Source: Oceanibium sediminis (GTDB taxonomy: Bacteria > Pseudomonadota > Alphaproteobacteria > Rhodobacterales > Rhodobacteraceae). From it: 64,000 bases of DNA. Position 1 is the stretch's first letter, and each line of letters opens with the position of its first letter. Positions 36,504 to 45,391 of this stretch are shown one piece after another. Below the pieces are notes generated by a model, which ran no database searches, had not been told where the DNA came from, and was given only the letters and a program-made list of their open reading frames with translations. The stretch spans positions 372,001 through 436,000 of the forward strand of contig NZ_QGNX01000003.1 in assembly GCF_003265325.1 (NCBI RefSeq), given 5' to 3'. The position numbers and the translations under genes were made by a program.

Positions 36504-36821
36504 TCAGTCGAGGACGCGGAACACCTCCCAATAGGTGGAGCCGGAGACGATCACCTCTCCCATGCGTTTGCCCCAATCCTCGTGCATCTTGATGCCGGCG
36601 ATCTTGTCGAAGAAGTCCTGCAACTCGCTAAGGCCGTCGATCTCGAACTCGATCTGGACCGAGGATTCCTTCGCCCCGACCGAGCCGGACAGCATGCGCG
36701 CCTTGTCCATGTCGATGTCGGTCTGCTTGCCGATCTGCTCATCCCATTGCTTGCTGAGGGCGATCGCCTCCTGCTTGTGGCCGAATTTTGCATCGAAGTG
36801 CCAGCGTGCAATCATGGTCAT
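36504..36821 (-). CDS. Small conserved protein of unknown function
   Basis: 105 residues, soluble and acidic, no cysteines seen, no signal peptide. The alternating beta/alpha pattern (MTMIARWHFDAKFGHKQEA, SSVQIEFEIDGLSELQDFF) resembles dimeric alpha-beta barrel proteins, but this is only a visual impression. A GAGGAGT lies upstream of the ATG at 36821. It is transcribed divergently from cydA, with 220 bp between starts, and its role in relation to the oxidase is unknown. Confidence 0.65.
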   Translation of the reverse strand: MTMIARWHFDAKFGHKQEAIALSKQWDEQIGKQTDIDMDKARMLSGSVGAKESSVQIEFEIDGLSELQDFFDKIAGIKMHEDWGKRMGEVIVSGSTYWEVFRVLD

Positions 36822-36862
36822 CGTAAGTACTCCTCTGATCGTTACGCCTGAATACTACCACA

Positions 36863-36883
36863 GGCGCGTGGCGATTACGCGCC
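36863..36883. promoter_or_regulatory. Perfect inverted repeat in the divergent cydA upstream region
   Basis: GGCGCGT at 36863-36869 and ACGCGCC at 36877-36883 form a perfect 7-bp dyad with a 7-base centre. It lies about 160 bp upstream of cydA and 42 bp upstream of the divergent small gene, so it may be an operator for either. No FNR or CRP-like box (TTGAT-N4-ATCAA) is visible in the same region. Confidence 0.3.
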
Positions 36884-37041
36884 GTCATCTGTTTCGGCAG
36901 GTGTATTTACACGCCGGACAAGTGGCCCGGGTCGACGGGCCAGCAGGCCTGCTGCTACGGTCTGTCACAGGCCCGGCGTATTGGTGTGGGGGGAAACGGG
37001 CCTACTTCTGAGGGCATAATGGTTATAGGAGCAGTTCTGCC

Positions 37042-38409
37042 ATGGACGCCCTGATGCTTGCGCGGATCCAGTTTGCCGCGAATATCTCGTTCCACATACT
37101 CTTCCCCACGATCACCATCGCGCTGGGATGGTTCCTTCTGTACCTGCGGGTGCGCTTCAACCGCTCGGGCGATCCGGCGTGGATGGCGGCCTATCGCTTC
37201 TGGGTGAAGGTCTTCGCGCTCAGCTTCGGGCTGGGGGTCGTGTCGGGGATCACCATGAGCTTCCAGTTCGGCACCAACTGGCCGGGCTACATGGAAACCG
37301 TCGGCAATATCGCCGGGCCCTTGCTGGCCTATGAGATCATGACCGCCTTCTTCCTTGAAGCGGTGTTCCTCGGCATCATGCTGTTCGGCTGGAACAAGGT
37401 TTCGGGCCGGGTGCACACGCTGGCGACCTTCCTCGTTGCCTTCGGAACCACTATGTCGGCCTTCTGGATCCTTGTGCTGAACTCCTGGATGCACACCCCC
37501 GCCGGGTACGAGGTGATCGACGGGCAGGTTTTCGCCACGGACTGGTGGGCGGTGATCTTCAACCCCTCCATGCCGTATCGCCTTGTCCACATGCTGATCG
37601 CGTCCTTCCTGACGGTCAGCTTCCTGATCGCGGGCATCTCCGCTTTGCGCTGGCTCTGGGGGGACCGCTCGCCCGGGCTGATGAAGGCGCTGCGCGCGGG
37701 GGTGTTCACCGCCGCCCTGCTGATTCCGGCGCAGATCCTTGTCGGGGACCTGCACGGGCTGAACACGCTGGAGCACCAGCCCGCCAAGGTCGCGGCGATG
37801 GAGGCGAACTGGGACACCGGCCCCAACGTGCCACTGGTCCTGTTCGGCATCCCCGATGAAGAGGCCCGCGAAACCCGGTTCGAGCTGACGATCCCCAACG
37901 GCGCGTCGCTGATCCTGACCCATCACGCGGACGGCGTGGTGCCGGGCCTGAACGACTTCGTCACCGAAACGGGCGAAGTGCTGCACCCGCCCGTGCTGCC
38001 GGTGTTCTTCTCGTTCCGCATCATGGTCGGCATCGGGCTGGCGATGCTGGCGGTGTCCTGGGCGCTGAGTTGGCGCATGTGGCGTCATGCCAATCCCGGC
38101 GTCTGGGGCGCGCGGGCGCTGGTGCTGATGACCTTCTCGGGCTGGGTTGCGACCCTGTCGGGCTGGTACGTGACCGAGATCGGACGCCAGCCCTGGCTTG
38201 TGACCGGAGTGTTGGACACGGCCACGGCGGCGGCGGATCACCCGGCGCCGATCCTCGGGCTGTCGTTGTCGCTGTATCTCGCGATCTATGGCGTGCTGCT
38301 GGCGGCCTATATCGGGGCGCTGCTGCACCTGGCGCGCAAGGCGACGCAGGGGCAGGACAAGGACCTGGACAAGGGTATCACCGGGCCGATGCCCGTACCG
38401 GCGGAGTAG
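37042..38409 (+). CDS. cydA: Cytochrome bd-type ubiquinol oxidase subunit I
   Basis: 455 residues, polytopic heme protein that oxidises ubiquinol and reduces oxygen to water. The N-terminus MDALMLARIQFAANISFHI carries the heme-ligand histidine; GLGVVSGITMSFQFGTNWPG and the quinol-oxidase motif GWYVTEIGRQPW are clear. The length fits the short-Q-loop (CioA-like, often cyanide-insensitive) group. A ribosome-binding TAGGAG precedes the ATG. cydB follows 1 bp later. No cydDC assembly transporter or cydX is seen here. Confidence 0.97.
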   Translation: MDALMLARIQFAANISFHILFPTITIALGWFLLYLRVRFNRSGDPAWMAAYRFWVKVFALSFGLGVVSGITMSFQFGTNWPGYMETVGNIAGPLLAYEIMTAFFLEAVFLGIMLFGWNKVSGRVHTLATFLVAFGTTMSAFWILVLNSWMHTPAGYEVIDGQVFATDWWAVIFNPSMPYRLVHMLIASFLTVSFLIAGISALRWLWGDRSPGLMKALRAGVFTAALLIPAQILVGDLHGLNTLEHQPAKVAAMEANWDTGPNVPLVLFGIPDEEARETRFELTIPNGASLILTHHADGVVPGLNDFVTETGEVLHPPVLPVFFSFRIMVGIGLAMLAVSWALSWRMWRHANPGVWGARALVLMTFSGWVATLSGWYVTEIGRQPWLVTGVLDTATAAADHPAPILGLSLSLYLAIYGVLLAAYIGALLHLARKATQGQDKDLDKGITGPMPVPAE

Positions 38410-38410
38410 G

Positions 38411-39424
38411 ATGATGACGATCGAACAGATGTTGGCGGATTGGCTGCCCCTGGCCTTCGTGGGGCTGATGGGGCTGTCGATCCTGATCTACGTGGTTCTG
38501 GACGGGTTCGACCTGGGCGTCGGCATCCTGTCGCCGCTGGTGAACGAGGGCGAGCGCGACATCATGATCGGCTCCATCGGGCCGTTCTGGGACGCGAACG
38601 AGACATGGCTGGTCCTCGCCGTCGGCCTGCTGCTGGTGGCTTTCCCGGCGGCCCATGGCACAATCCTGACCGCGCTGTACCTGCCCACGCTGCTGCTTCT
38701 GATCGGGTTGATCCTGCGCGGCGTTGCCTTCGAATTCCGCGCCAAGGCCCCGAGCGCGCGCAAGCGGACCTGGGATATGACGTTCTTCGCCGGCTCGGCG
38801 ATGTCGGCGCTGGCGCAAGGCTACATGCTGGGCGTTTACGTGATCGGGCTGGATCAGTCGCTGTCGGGCTTCGCCTTTGGGCTGCTCACCGGGGTCTGCC
38901 TTGCGGCGGCCTATGCGTTCATCGGGGCGACCTGGCTGCTGGCCAAGACGGAAGGGGTGCTGCAACTGGCGGCCGCCCAATGGGCGCGGCGGCTGATCCT
39001 GCCGATGGCGCTGGGCATGGTGGCGATTTCCATCGCCTCGCCGCTGGCCAGTGACGAGATCTTCGCGAAATGGTTCCGCCTGCCCGAGGCGCTCTACCTC
39101 GCGCCGATCCCGCTGATGGCGGGGGGGCTGTTCGTCCTGCTGTTCCTTCTGGTGCGCGACATGCCCTTCACCGGGGACCGGCTGCGCTGGGCGCCTTTCG
39201 GGATCACCGCCGCGATCTTCATCCTCGGCTTCGTGGGGCTGGCCTATTCCTTCTTCCCCTACATCGTGCCGGGGCAGCTGACGATCTGGCAGGCGGCCGC
39301 GTCCCGCGATGCGCTGCTGATCATCCTCTACGGGGCGGTGTTCGTGCTGCCGATCATCCTTGGCTACACGGTGTTCGCCTACAGGGTGTTCGGGGGCAAG
39401 GCGACGGTGCTGCGCTATGAATAG
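38411..39424 (+). CDS. cydB: Cytochrome bd-type ubiquinol oxidase subunit II
   Basis: 337 residues with eight or nine membrane segments; pairs with CydA. VVLDGFDLGVGIL near the N-terminus, GPFWDANETWLVLAVG and a C-terminal FFPYIVPGQLTIW are family signatures. Start: two adjacent ATG codons (38411 and 38414) follow the cydA stop at once; the first is used. The gene converges on a lipoprotein gene, and a 14-bp perfect palindrome GCGGCGCGCGCCGC (39426-39439) lies between them. Confidence 0.97.
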   Translation: MMTIEQMLADWLPLAFVGLMGLSILIYVVLDGFDLGVGILSPLVNEGERDIMIGSIGPFWDANETWLVLAVGLLLVAFPAAHGTILTALYLPTLLLLIGLILRGVAFEFRAKAPSARKRTWDMTFFAGSAMSALAQGYMLGVYVIGLDQSLSGFAFGLLTGVCLAAAYAFIGATWLLAKTEGVLQLAAAQWARRLILPMALGMVAISIASPLASDEIFAKWFRLPEALYLAPIPLMAGGLFVLLFLLVRDMPFTGDRLRWAPFGITAAIFILGFVGLAYSFFPYIVPGQLTIWQAAASRDALLIILYGAVFVLPIILGYTVFAYRVFGGKATVLRYE

Positions 39425-39448
39425 TGCGGCGCGCGCCGCGGGGCGGGC

Positions 39449-40033
39449 TCAGTTCATGGGCACGTTCTTGCCGTGGTCTTCCTCGTACAGGTAGCGGTTC
39501 TGCACGCCCGGTTTTTGGGCGATCTGGCGGCGCAGGTCCTCGGGGAAGAAGCTGCTTTTCAGCCCGCCGAAGCCGGGCACCTCGTTCAGGACGGCGACGG
39601 TGTCGATGTTGCAGAACATCTTGGGGCTTGGCCCTTGCGCCTGGGCGCGGTTCAGCGCGATCTCGGCCACCTCTGGCGACACGTTGAACTTCTGCACATG
39701 CACGAAATAGGCGGAGCGTGCGTGGTAGCGTTCGTAATAGTCCACCAGCCGGTCGTTCGCGCCGTAAAGGATATCGCCGCGCTCGACCAGTTCGGGGTGG
39801 CTGAAGGACCCCGCGGGATCGTAGATCACCTGCTGCGAACCGTTGATCACAAGGGCGGAGTGCGCGGCGCGGTTGTCGCGCCGCTTGACCATCGTCACGA
39901 CCGCGATGGAGGGCGGCTTGTCCGTCACCGCGCGCGCGGCGTCGATCTGCTGGACGCTCGCCCCTTCTTCCACGGCGCAGGCCGCGACAAGGCCCAGCAC
40001 CATCAAACCGACAATGATACGCATGATTCGCAT
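39449..40033 (-). CDS. Putative lipoprotein of unknown function
   Basis: 194 residues. The lipobox LVAAC puts the lipidated cysteine at residue 19. The mature part has KRRDNRAAHSALVINGSQQV and FSHPELVERGDILYG, a pattern reminiscent of NlpC/P60- or DUF4105-like cell-envelope domains (one cysteine, several histidines), but no confident family. Start at 40033 is preferred over 40039 because GGAAGG then sits six bases upstream. It may be expressed with the exported protein gene 31 bp upstream. Confidence 0.65.
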   Translation of the reverse strand: MRIMRIIVGLMVLGLVAACAVEEGASVQQIDAARAVTDKPPSIAVVTMVKRRDNRAAHSALVINGSQQVIYDPAGSFSHPELVERGDILYGANDRLVDYYERYHARSAYFVHVQKFNVSPEVAEIALNRAQAQGPSPKMFCNIDTVAVLNEVPGFGGLKSSFFPEDLRRQIAQKPGVQNRYLYEEDHGKNVPMN

Positions 40034-40064
40034 CGCCATCCTTCCACCAGATCCCCTGATCGGC

Positions 40065-40451
40065 CTAGGACCCGCTGGAGGCGCGGGTGCATTCGCCAAC
40101 GATCCTGTCGTAGGAGCCGCCGAATCGCTCGTTGAAGGCAACGATGCTTGGATCATCGAACTCCGCGCCACTGGATAGCACGGACATCAATCGCATCAAT
40201 GCCGCAACCCCGTCGGGGCCATATCCGGTTTCGAAGCGTGACAGGATGCACACGGCCCGCGCACGCTGCGCCGCGGGGGAAAGCCCCGCGATACCTGAGC
40301 GGGGCAACTGGTCGTGGAACGCCTGCGACAGGCGCACGAACCGCTCAACCGTCCTGTTTTCAACGGAAAAGCCGGGTGTTGCCGTGATGAGCGGCACTAG
40401 CAGGGCGGACAGGAGCAGCCAAGGCCGGATCCGGTCGCCCGCCAGACCCAT
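40065..40451 (-). CDS. Exported protein of unknown function, coupled to cytochrome oxidase subunit IV
   Basis: 128 residues with an N-terminal signal peptide (about 1-29, ending TATPGFS). The mature domain is helical with two cysteines (in AVCILSRFETGYGPDG and IVGECTRAS), which could form a disulfide. No known family. The ATG overlaps the stop of the aa3 oxidase subunit IV gene by one base (TGATG), so the two are translationally coupled and a role at the envelope related to respiration is possible. Confidence 0.65.
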   Translation of the reverse strand: MGLAGDRIRPWLLLSALLVPLITATPGFSVENRTVERFVRLSQAFHDQLPRSGIAGLSPAAQRARAVCILSRFETGYGPDGVAALMRLMSVLSSGAEFDDPSIVAFNERFGGSYDRIVGECTRASSGS

Positions 40452-40585
40452 CAGGAGTTGAAGATCGCCAGGAAGATGAGGACGCCGGCGCTGATGCCAA
40501 AAAGCCAGATCCAGAACTTGATGAACCCTTCGAAGGTTCTCTCGTGATCGCTTACGTCCATCTTGCCGTGTTCATGATCGCTCAT
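40451..40585 (-). CDS. aa3-type cytochrome c oxidase subunit IV (44 residues)
   Basis: A 44-codon gene starting MSDHEHGKMDVSDHERTFEG and ending in one membrane helix (FWIWLFGISAGVLIFLAIF). This is the bacterial aa3-type COX subunit IV family: a charged N-terminal stretch plus a single transmembrane segment, which binds the outer face of the SU I/III complex. The main ctaCDE genes are not in this window. The stop overlaps the next start by one base. Confidence 0.85.
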   Translation of the reverse strand: MSDHEHGKMDVSDHERTFEGFIKFWIWLFGISAGVLIFLAIFNS

Positions 40586-40754
40586 TTGACGATTTCTCCG
40601 TTCTCGCGTGGGCGTCTTTCGCGCATTGCCTTAATGCGACGCTAGCAGAATGTCACGTAGGAAGCGACACCCGCGGGCAATTGAATCCGCGCCGTGCATC
40701 GGGGCCAAACCCTAGGAAAACGCGTTCCTTTTCGCCCCGCCTTCGCCCCGCCGC

Positions 40755-41801
40755 TCAGGCGCGCCGCCAGCGGTGGGCGCCGTCCTCACCCAGGGTGCGG
40801 ATCGCCTTGCCGGTGCGGACCAGGTGATTCAGGTGTCCAAGGGTTTCCGCCAGGGCCAGTCCGTATTCGCTTTCGCCGATGTCGCGCTTGAACAGGGGCT
40901 TGAAACACGCCCCCCCGGTGCGCGGCGTCGCGAGGTGCTCGACCAGCCGCGCCAGCGCGCCGTGGTGGTTGTCGATCAGTTGCGCCAGCCGCGGGTGCAC
41001 GCCGGTGAAGGGCAGCTTGTGGCCGGGCAGCACCAGCGGCTCGCCACGGGTGCGCGCCAGCAGCCGCTCGCAGCTTTCCAGCCATTCGCCGACCGGGTCC
41101 GCCTCAGGCTCGGATGGATAGACGCCGAGATTGGGCGAGATGCCCGGCAGGATCTGGTCCCCCGACAGGATCAGCGCGTCATCCTCGGACCAGAGCGTCG
41201 CGTGGGCGGGCGCGTGGCCGTGGCCGATTTCCACCCGCCAGTCGCGCCCCGCGGCGTGGAAAAGCTGCCCCTGGGACAGGCGGTGGAACCGCTCAAGCGG
41301 GGCATAGACGACATCGGCGAAGTTGAAGGGCCGGGTGGTGCGGCGTTGCTCCAGGATGGCCGGGTCCATCCCGGCGCGGCGATAGAACGCCTCGGCCTCG
41401 GCGGTCAGCGCGGGCTGCGCGTCAAGGCACAGCGCGCGGCCCACCTGGAAGGCGGTGCGCGTGGTCCAGACCTCTGCCTGGAAGCGTTCGACCAGCCATC
41501 CGGCCATGCCGATGTGGTCCGGGTGGTGATGGGTCAGGACCACCCGCGCCACCGGCTTTCCGGCCAGCGGGCCGTCCAGCAGCCCGTCCCAGGCCGCGCG
41601 GGATGCGCGGGTGTGCAGGCCGGTGTCCACGATGGTCCAGCTGTCGCCCTCATCCAGCGCGTAGATGTTGACGTGATCCAGCGCCATAGGCAGCGGCAGC
41701 CGCGCCCAGAGGATGCCGGGCGCGACCTCGCGCGCCTCACCTGCGGCGGGGGCGGTGTCGAAGGGATAGGCGATTTCCTGGCTGAGGAGCGGCTTGTTCA
41801 C
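40755..41801 (-). CDS. MBL-fold metallo-hydrolase
   Basis: 348 residues of the metallo-beta-lactamase fold. The di-metal motif is VLTHHHPDHIG (about residues 88-98); further ligands are in GHGHAPAHATLW and SGDQILPG, and a C-terminal PGHKLPF. A winged-helix-like C-terminal part (DIGESEYGLALAETLGHL) recalls LACTB2-type and related hydrolases. It overlaps the upstream acyl-CoA dehydrogenase gene by 4 bp, which suggests a thioesterase or hydrolytic step in the same catabolic pathway; this is inference. Confidence 0.9.
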   Translation of the reverse strand: MNKPLLSQEIAYPFDTAPAAGEAREVAPGILWARLPLPMALDHVNIYALDEGDSWTIVDTGLHTRASRAAWDGLLDGPLAGKPVARVVLTHHHPDHIGMAGWLVERFQAEVWTTRTAFQVGRALCLDAQPALTAEAEAFYRRAGMDPAILEQRRTTRPFNFADVVYAPLERFHRLSQGQLFHAAGRDWRVEIGHGHAPAHATLWSEDDALILSGDQILPGISPNLGVYPSEPEADPVGEWLESCERLLARTRGEPLVLPGHKLPFTGVHPRLAQLIDNHHGALARLVEHLATPRTGGACFKPLFKRDIGESEYGLALAETLGHLNHLVRTGKAIRTLGEDGAHRWRRA

Positions 41802-43492
41802 GAGGAAAGGGCCTCCGCTGAAAGGGCGTAAAGGTCGTCCGCGGGGGCGGTGGCGGCGGCGCAGAGGGCGTGGACCTCGGGCAGCAGCTGGTTCAGCGCG
41901 AAACGGGCCAGCGCGGCGCGGTTTCCGCCGCCCGCGGCGCCGGCGCGTTGCAGGTAGTGCCCGCCCAGCACCAGCGCGAAGGCGCGCAGGTAGGGGACGG
42001 CCCCGGCGAAACGCTGGTTCGGGTCGTCCGCGTCCAGCATGGATCGCGTCGTGGCGCGCAGTGCAGCGGCTGCATCGGCCAGCGCGGGCGCGCCGGTTTC
42101 GGCGGCTGTCGCGACCACCGCGTCCAGCAGGGCGAAGATCGCCGCGCCGCCGTCCGACATCATCTTGCGGCCCACAAGGTCCATGGCCTGAATGCCGTTG
42201 GTGCCCTCGTAGATCGCGGTGACGCGCACGTCGCGGTAATACTGGGCCGCGCCGGTTTCCTCGATATAGCCCATGCCACCGTGGACCTGCACACCCAGCT
42301 CGGCCACGCGGCAGCCGGTGTCCGTGCCGAAGGCCTTGGCGATCGGCGTCAGCACCGCCGCGCGGGCCAGCGCGGCGGCGTCGCCGCTGCGCCCGAGGTC
42401 GATGGACAGCGCGCAGTCCAGGCAGATCGCCCGCGCCATCGCGGTCAGCGCCTTCATCGTCATCAGCATGCGGCGCACGTCCGCATGATCGAGGATCGTG
42501 CCGGTGCCGTCCTTCACCAGCGACCGGCCCTGCGTGCGCTCCATCGCGTAGGCCAGCGCGTGCTGGTACGCGGCTTCGGCCTGGCTCAGCCCCTGGACGC
42601 CGACGCCGAGCCGGGCGTTGTTCATCATGGTGAACATCGCCGCCATGCCGCCGTGGGGCGCGCCGACCATCCAGCCCGTCGCGCCGTCATACTGCATCAC
42701 GCAGGTGGGCGAGCCGTGCAGCCCCATCTTGTGTTCGAGCGAGACGACCTTCAGGCTGTTCGCCGCGCCGGGGTTGCCGGCCGCGTCGGGCAGGTACTTC
42801 GGCACCAGGAACAGGCTGATCCCCTTGGTGCCCGGCACGCCATCCGGCAGGCGGGCCAGCACCAGGTGGCAGACGTTTTCCGCCACGTCGTGATCCCCCC
42901 AGGAGATATAGATCTTCTGCCCGGTGATCGCGTAGGTCCCGTCGCCGTTATCCTCGGCCCGGGAGCGCAGAGCGCCCACGTCCGAGCCCGCCTGAGGCTC
43001 GGTCAGGTTCATCGTGCCGGTCCATTGCCCCGAATTCAGCTTGGGCAGGTACAGGTCCTTCAGCGCGTCGCTGGCGTGATGTTCCAGCGCCTCGATCTGG
43101 CCCTGGGTCATCAGCGGGTTCAGCGCCAGCGACAGGCAGGCGCTGGACATCATCTCCACCACGCAGGTGCTCAGCGCCTGGGGCAGGCCCATGCCGCCCC
43201 AGTCAGGCGCGCCGGTCATCGCGGTCCAGCCGCCCTCGGCAATGGCGCGATACCCTTCGGCGTAACCGGGCGAGGTGCGCACGAAGCCGTTTTCCAGCCG
43301 CGCGGGGGTTTCATCGCCCGCGCGGTTCAGGGGGGCGAGCACGTCTTCGGACAGGCGGGCGGCCTCGGTCAGGATCGCGTCGATCATGTCGGGCGTCGCT
43401 TCGGAGAAAAGCTCGGTCGCGGCAAGGCGGTCCGCACCGAGAACATGGGTCAGGTAGTACTGCATTTCCGTCAATGGCGCCCGATATCCCAT
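41798..43492 (-). CDS. Acyl-CoA dehydrogenase, long form
   Basis: 564 residues, about 180 longer than classic acyl-CoA dehydrogenases. N-terminal lead MGYRAPLTEMQYYLTHVLG, central AMTGAPDWGGMGLPQ, FAD/substrate motif MNLTEPQAGSDVGALRSRAE and the late QVHGGMGYIEETGAAQYYRD followed by IYEGTNGIQAMDLVGRK. This architecture matches the long FadE/DmdC-like group with a C-terminal extra domain. DmdC uses methylmercaptopropionyl-CoA in DMSP degradation, but the specific substrate cannot be called here. A GGAGG lies upstream of the ATG. Confidence 0.92.
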   Translation of the reverse strand: MGYRAPLTEMQYYLTHVLGADRLAATELFSEATPDMIDAILTEAARLSEDVLAPLNRAGDETPARLENGFVRTSPGYAEGYRAIAEGGWTAMTGAPDWGGMGLPQALSTCVVEMMSSACLSLALNPLMTQGQIEALEHHASDALKDLYLPKLNSGQWTGTMNLTEPQAGSDVGALRSRAEDNGDGTYAITGQKIYISWGDHDVAENVCHLVLARLPDGVPGTKGISLFLVPKYLPDAAGNPGAANSLKVVSLEHKMGLHGSPTCVMQYDGATGWMVGAPHGGMAAMFTMMNNARLGVGVQGLSQAEAAYQHALAYAMERTQGRSLVKDGTGTILDHADVRRMLMTMKALTAMARAICLDCALSIDLGRSGDAAALARAAVLTPIAKAFGTDTGCRVAELGVQVHGGMGYIEETGAAQYYRDVRVTAIYEGTNGIQAMDLVGRKMMSDGGAAIFALLDAVVATAAETGAPALADAAAALRATTRSMLDADDPNQRFAGAVPYLRAFALVLGGHYLQRAGAAGGGNRAALARFALNQLLPEVHALCAAATAPADDLYALSAEALSS

Positions 43493-43592
43493 GGACCACC
43501 TCCTTGCCTGTGCTTGTGATATTCGGGATCATCCCATATTTGCGCGCACAGTAGGTATTCCGGCCCCGCCGGACAAGAAGGGACCACGCGTC

Positions 43593-44585
43593 ATGACCGA
43601 AGCCGACGGACCCAACACGATTCGCCTGAGCAACACGCCGCGCGGATTGCGCGCCGCCGTGGCGATGCTGCGCGAGGGGCAGCTTGTCTCGTTCCCGACG
43701 GAAACGGTCTATGGCCTTGGCGCGGATGCCACCAACGACCGCGCCGTCGCGGGGATCTTCGCGGCCAAGGGGCGGCCGCGCTTCAACCCGTTGATCGTGC
43801 ATGTGCCGGACCTTGCCGAGGTTGAGGCGATCGCCAGCGTTCCGCAGGTTGCGGCGGATCTGGCGGCGGCCTTCTGGCCCGGGCCGCTGACCATGGTGCT
43901 GCCGTTGCGCGCGGACAGCGGCCTGGCGGACCTGGTCAGCGCGGGGCTGCCGACCGTTGCCGTGCGCGTGCCCGCCGACCCGGTGGCGCAGGCGTTGCTG
44001 CGCGCGCTCGGCCGCCCGGTTGCCGCGCCCTCGGCCAACCCGTCGGGCAAGGTCAGCGCGACCACGGCGGATCACGTGATGCAGGGGCTTTCGGGGCGGA
44101 TCGCGGGGGTGCTCGACGCGGGGCCGACCGGCGTCGGGCTTGAGTCGACGATCCTGGCGGTCGAGCCGGAGGGGGCGGTGACGCTGCTGCGCCCCGGCGG
44201 CTTGCCGATCGAGGCGGTTGAGGCGATGATCGGCCCGGTGCCGCGCGACACGACTCCCCACGGGCCGGGGGATGGCGTGCGTGCGCCGGGTCAGCTTGCC
44301 TCGCACTACGCGCCGGACGTGGCGCTGCACCTGAATGCCGAGGTCGCGGATGCCGGGGCGCTGTGGCTGGCCTTCGGCCCGCTGAAGGGGCGGCGCGGCA
44401 TCAGCTTGAGCGAAACCGGTGACTTGGTCGAGGCCGCCGCCAACCTGTTCGCGGCCCTGCACGACATCGACGCCGTGGCCCGCGACGCCGGGGTGCGCCA
44501 GGTGCTGGTCGATCCGATCCCCGCCCACGGGCTGGGGATCGCGATCAACGACCGGCTTTCCCGCGCGGCGACCCCACCGGCGTAA
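43593..44585 (+). CDS. sua5: L-threonylcarbamoyladenylate synthase (Sua5/YrdC/YwlC family)
   Basis: 330 residues. It makes threonylcarbamoyl-AMP for the t6A37 tRNA modification. The N-terminal YrdC domain (about 15-210) has SFPTETVYGLGADATNDRAV, AKGRPRFNPLIVHV and APSANPSGKVSAT; the C-terminal Sua5 domain (about 225-330) includes APGQLASHYAPD. The ATG at 43593 fits the family; the upstream in-frame stretch overlaps the divergent acyl-CoA dehydrogenase start. Its last 41 bp overlap the convergent phosphatase gene. Confidence 0.95.
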   Translation: MTEADGPNTIRLSNTPRGLRAAVAMLREGQLVSFPTETVYGLGADATNDRAVAGIFAAKGRPRFNPLIVHVPDLAEVEAIASVPQVAADLAAAFWPGPLTMVLPLRADSGLADLVSAGLPTVAVRVPADPVAQALLRALGRPVAAPSANPSGKVSATTADHVMQGLSGRIAGVLDAGPTGVGLESTILAVEPEGAVTLLRPGGLPIEAVEAMIGPVPRDTTPHGPGDGVRAPGQLASHYAPDVALHLNAEVADAGALWLAFGPLKGRRGISLSETGDLVEAAANLFAALHDIDAVARDAGVRQVLVDPIPAHGLGIAINDRLSRAATPPA

Positions 44586-45285
44586 GGGGCCGGGGCCCGT
44601 CGCTGCCGAGCACCATGGCCGTGTCCCCCTCCAGCACCAGGCAGGACAGGGGGCCGCCGAAGACCGCGCCAGTGTCGATCTCGATCCGGTTGCCGTGATG
44701 GGTGACGCGCTCCACCGGGGTGTGCCCGTGGACGACGATGCCCGGATGCGGCCCGGTCCAGCTGAGGAACGGCTCACGAATCCAGATCAGGTCATGGGGG
44801 TCCTGCCGATCAAGCGGCACGCCGGGGCGAATCCCCGCGTGAACGAAGACATAGCCGCCGATCCGCACGAGGCGCGGGGCGCGTTGCAGAAACCCGAGGT
44901 GGGACGCGGGCGCGACCGCGCGGGCCTCCTCCGGGCTGACCCCGGGGTTGAGCCCGTAGGAGGCGAGCGTCTCCCGCCCGCCCATCGCGCCGCGCTGCCA
45001 GGAGGCGAACATCTCGCCCGGCAGGTCGCCGAGCAGGAAGTCCCGGAACAGCTCGTCATGGTTGCCGAGCAGCAGCACCGCGCCATCCAGCGCCAAAAGC
45101 CGGTCGAGCACGCCGCGCGCATCGGGGCCGCGATCGACATAATCGCCGACGCACAGGGTCACCGGGGCAGGGTGCGGGCGCGCGGAGAAGTCCGCCGCGA
45201 TCCGGCCAAGCACATGCTCAAGCGCGCCGAGGCAACCGTGAATGTCGCCGATCGCGTAAATCCGCTTGCCGTCGGTGTCCGTCAT
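44545..45285 (-). CDS. PPP-family serine/threonine or diadenosine polyphosphatase-like metallophosphoesterase
   Basis: 246 residues with all PPP motifs: YAIGDIHGCLGAL, VGDYVDRGPDARG, LLLGNHDELF, and HGHTPVERV. It resembles bacterial protein phosphatases of the PrpA/PphA type and related dinucleoside polyphosphatases. Phosphoprotein or Ap4A substrate cannot be separated by eye. The 3' end overlaps the convergent sua5 by 41 bp, an unusually long antiparallel coding overlap. rpsU lies beyond it on the same strand. Confidence 0.9.
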   Translation of the reverse strand: MTDTDGKRIYAIGDIHGCLGALEHVLGRIAADFSARPHPAPVTLCVGDYVDRGPDARGVLDRLLALDGAVLLLGNHDELFRDFLLGDLPGEMFASWQRGAMGGRETLASYGLNPGVSPEEARAVAPASHLGFLQRAPRLVRIGGYVFVHAGIRPGVPLDRQDPHDLIWIREPFLSWTGPHPGIVVHGHTPVERVTHHGNRIEIDTGAVFGGPLSCLVLEGDTAMVLGSDGPRPLTPVGSPRGKAGR

Positions 45286-45324
45286 CCGGCCCCCCTTGGG
45301 AATGCACCCGCCTGAAATGACAAA

Positions 45325-45347
45325 GCCCCGCAGCTTTCGCCCGGGGC
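45325..45347 (-). terminator. Intrinsic terminator downstream of rpsU
   Basis: On the minus strand GCCCCG and CGGGGC pair around a 11-base loop, followed by TTTGTCATTT. A second perfect hairpin, GCCGGGG/CCCCGGC with loop ATAAA (45357-45375), lies between it and the rpsU stop. Together they would end the highly expressed rpsU message. Confidence 0.65.
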
Positions 45348-45391
45348 CCGTCTGACGCCGGGGATAAACCCCGGCTGGTCACGCAATGTCT

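Noticed and set aside
36822-37041. An FNR/CRP-type box for cydAB
   Set aside because: No TTGAT-N4-ATCAA or TGTGA-N6-TCACA match is visible in the gap; only a GGCGCGT/ACGCGCC dyad is present.
41798-43492. Assignment as DmdC of DMSP degradation
   Set aside because: The long acyl-CoA dehydrogenase form fits, but no other dmd gene is near, and several FadE-like groups share this architecture.
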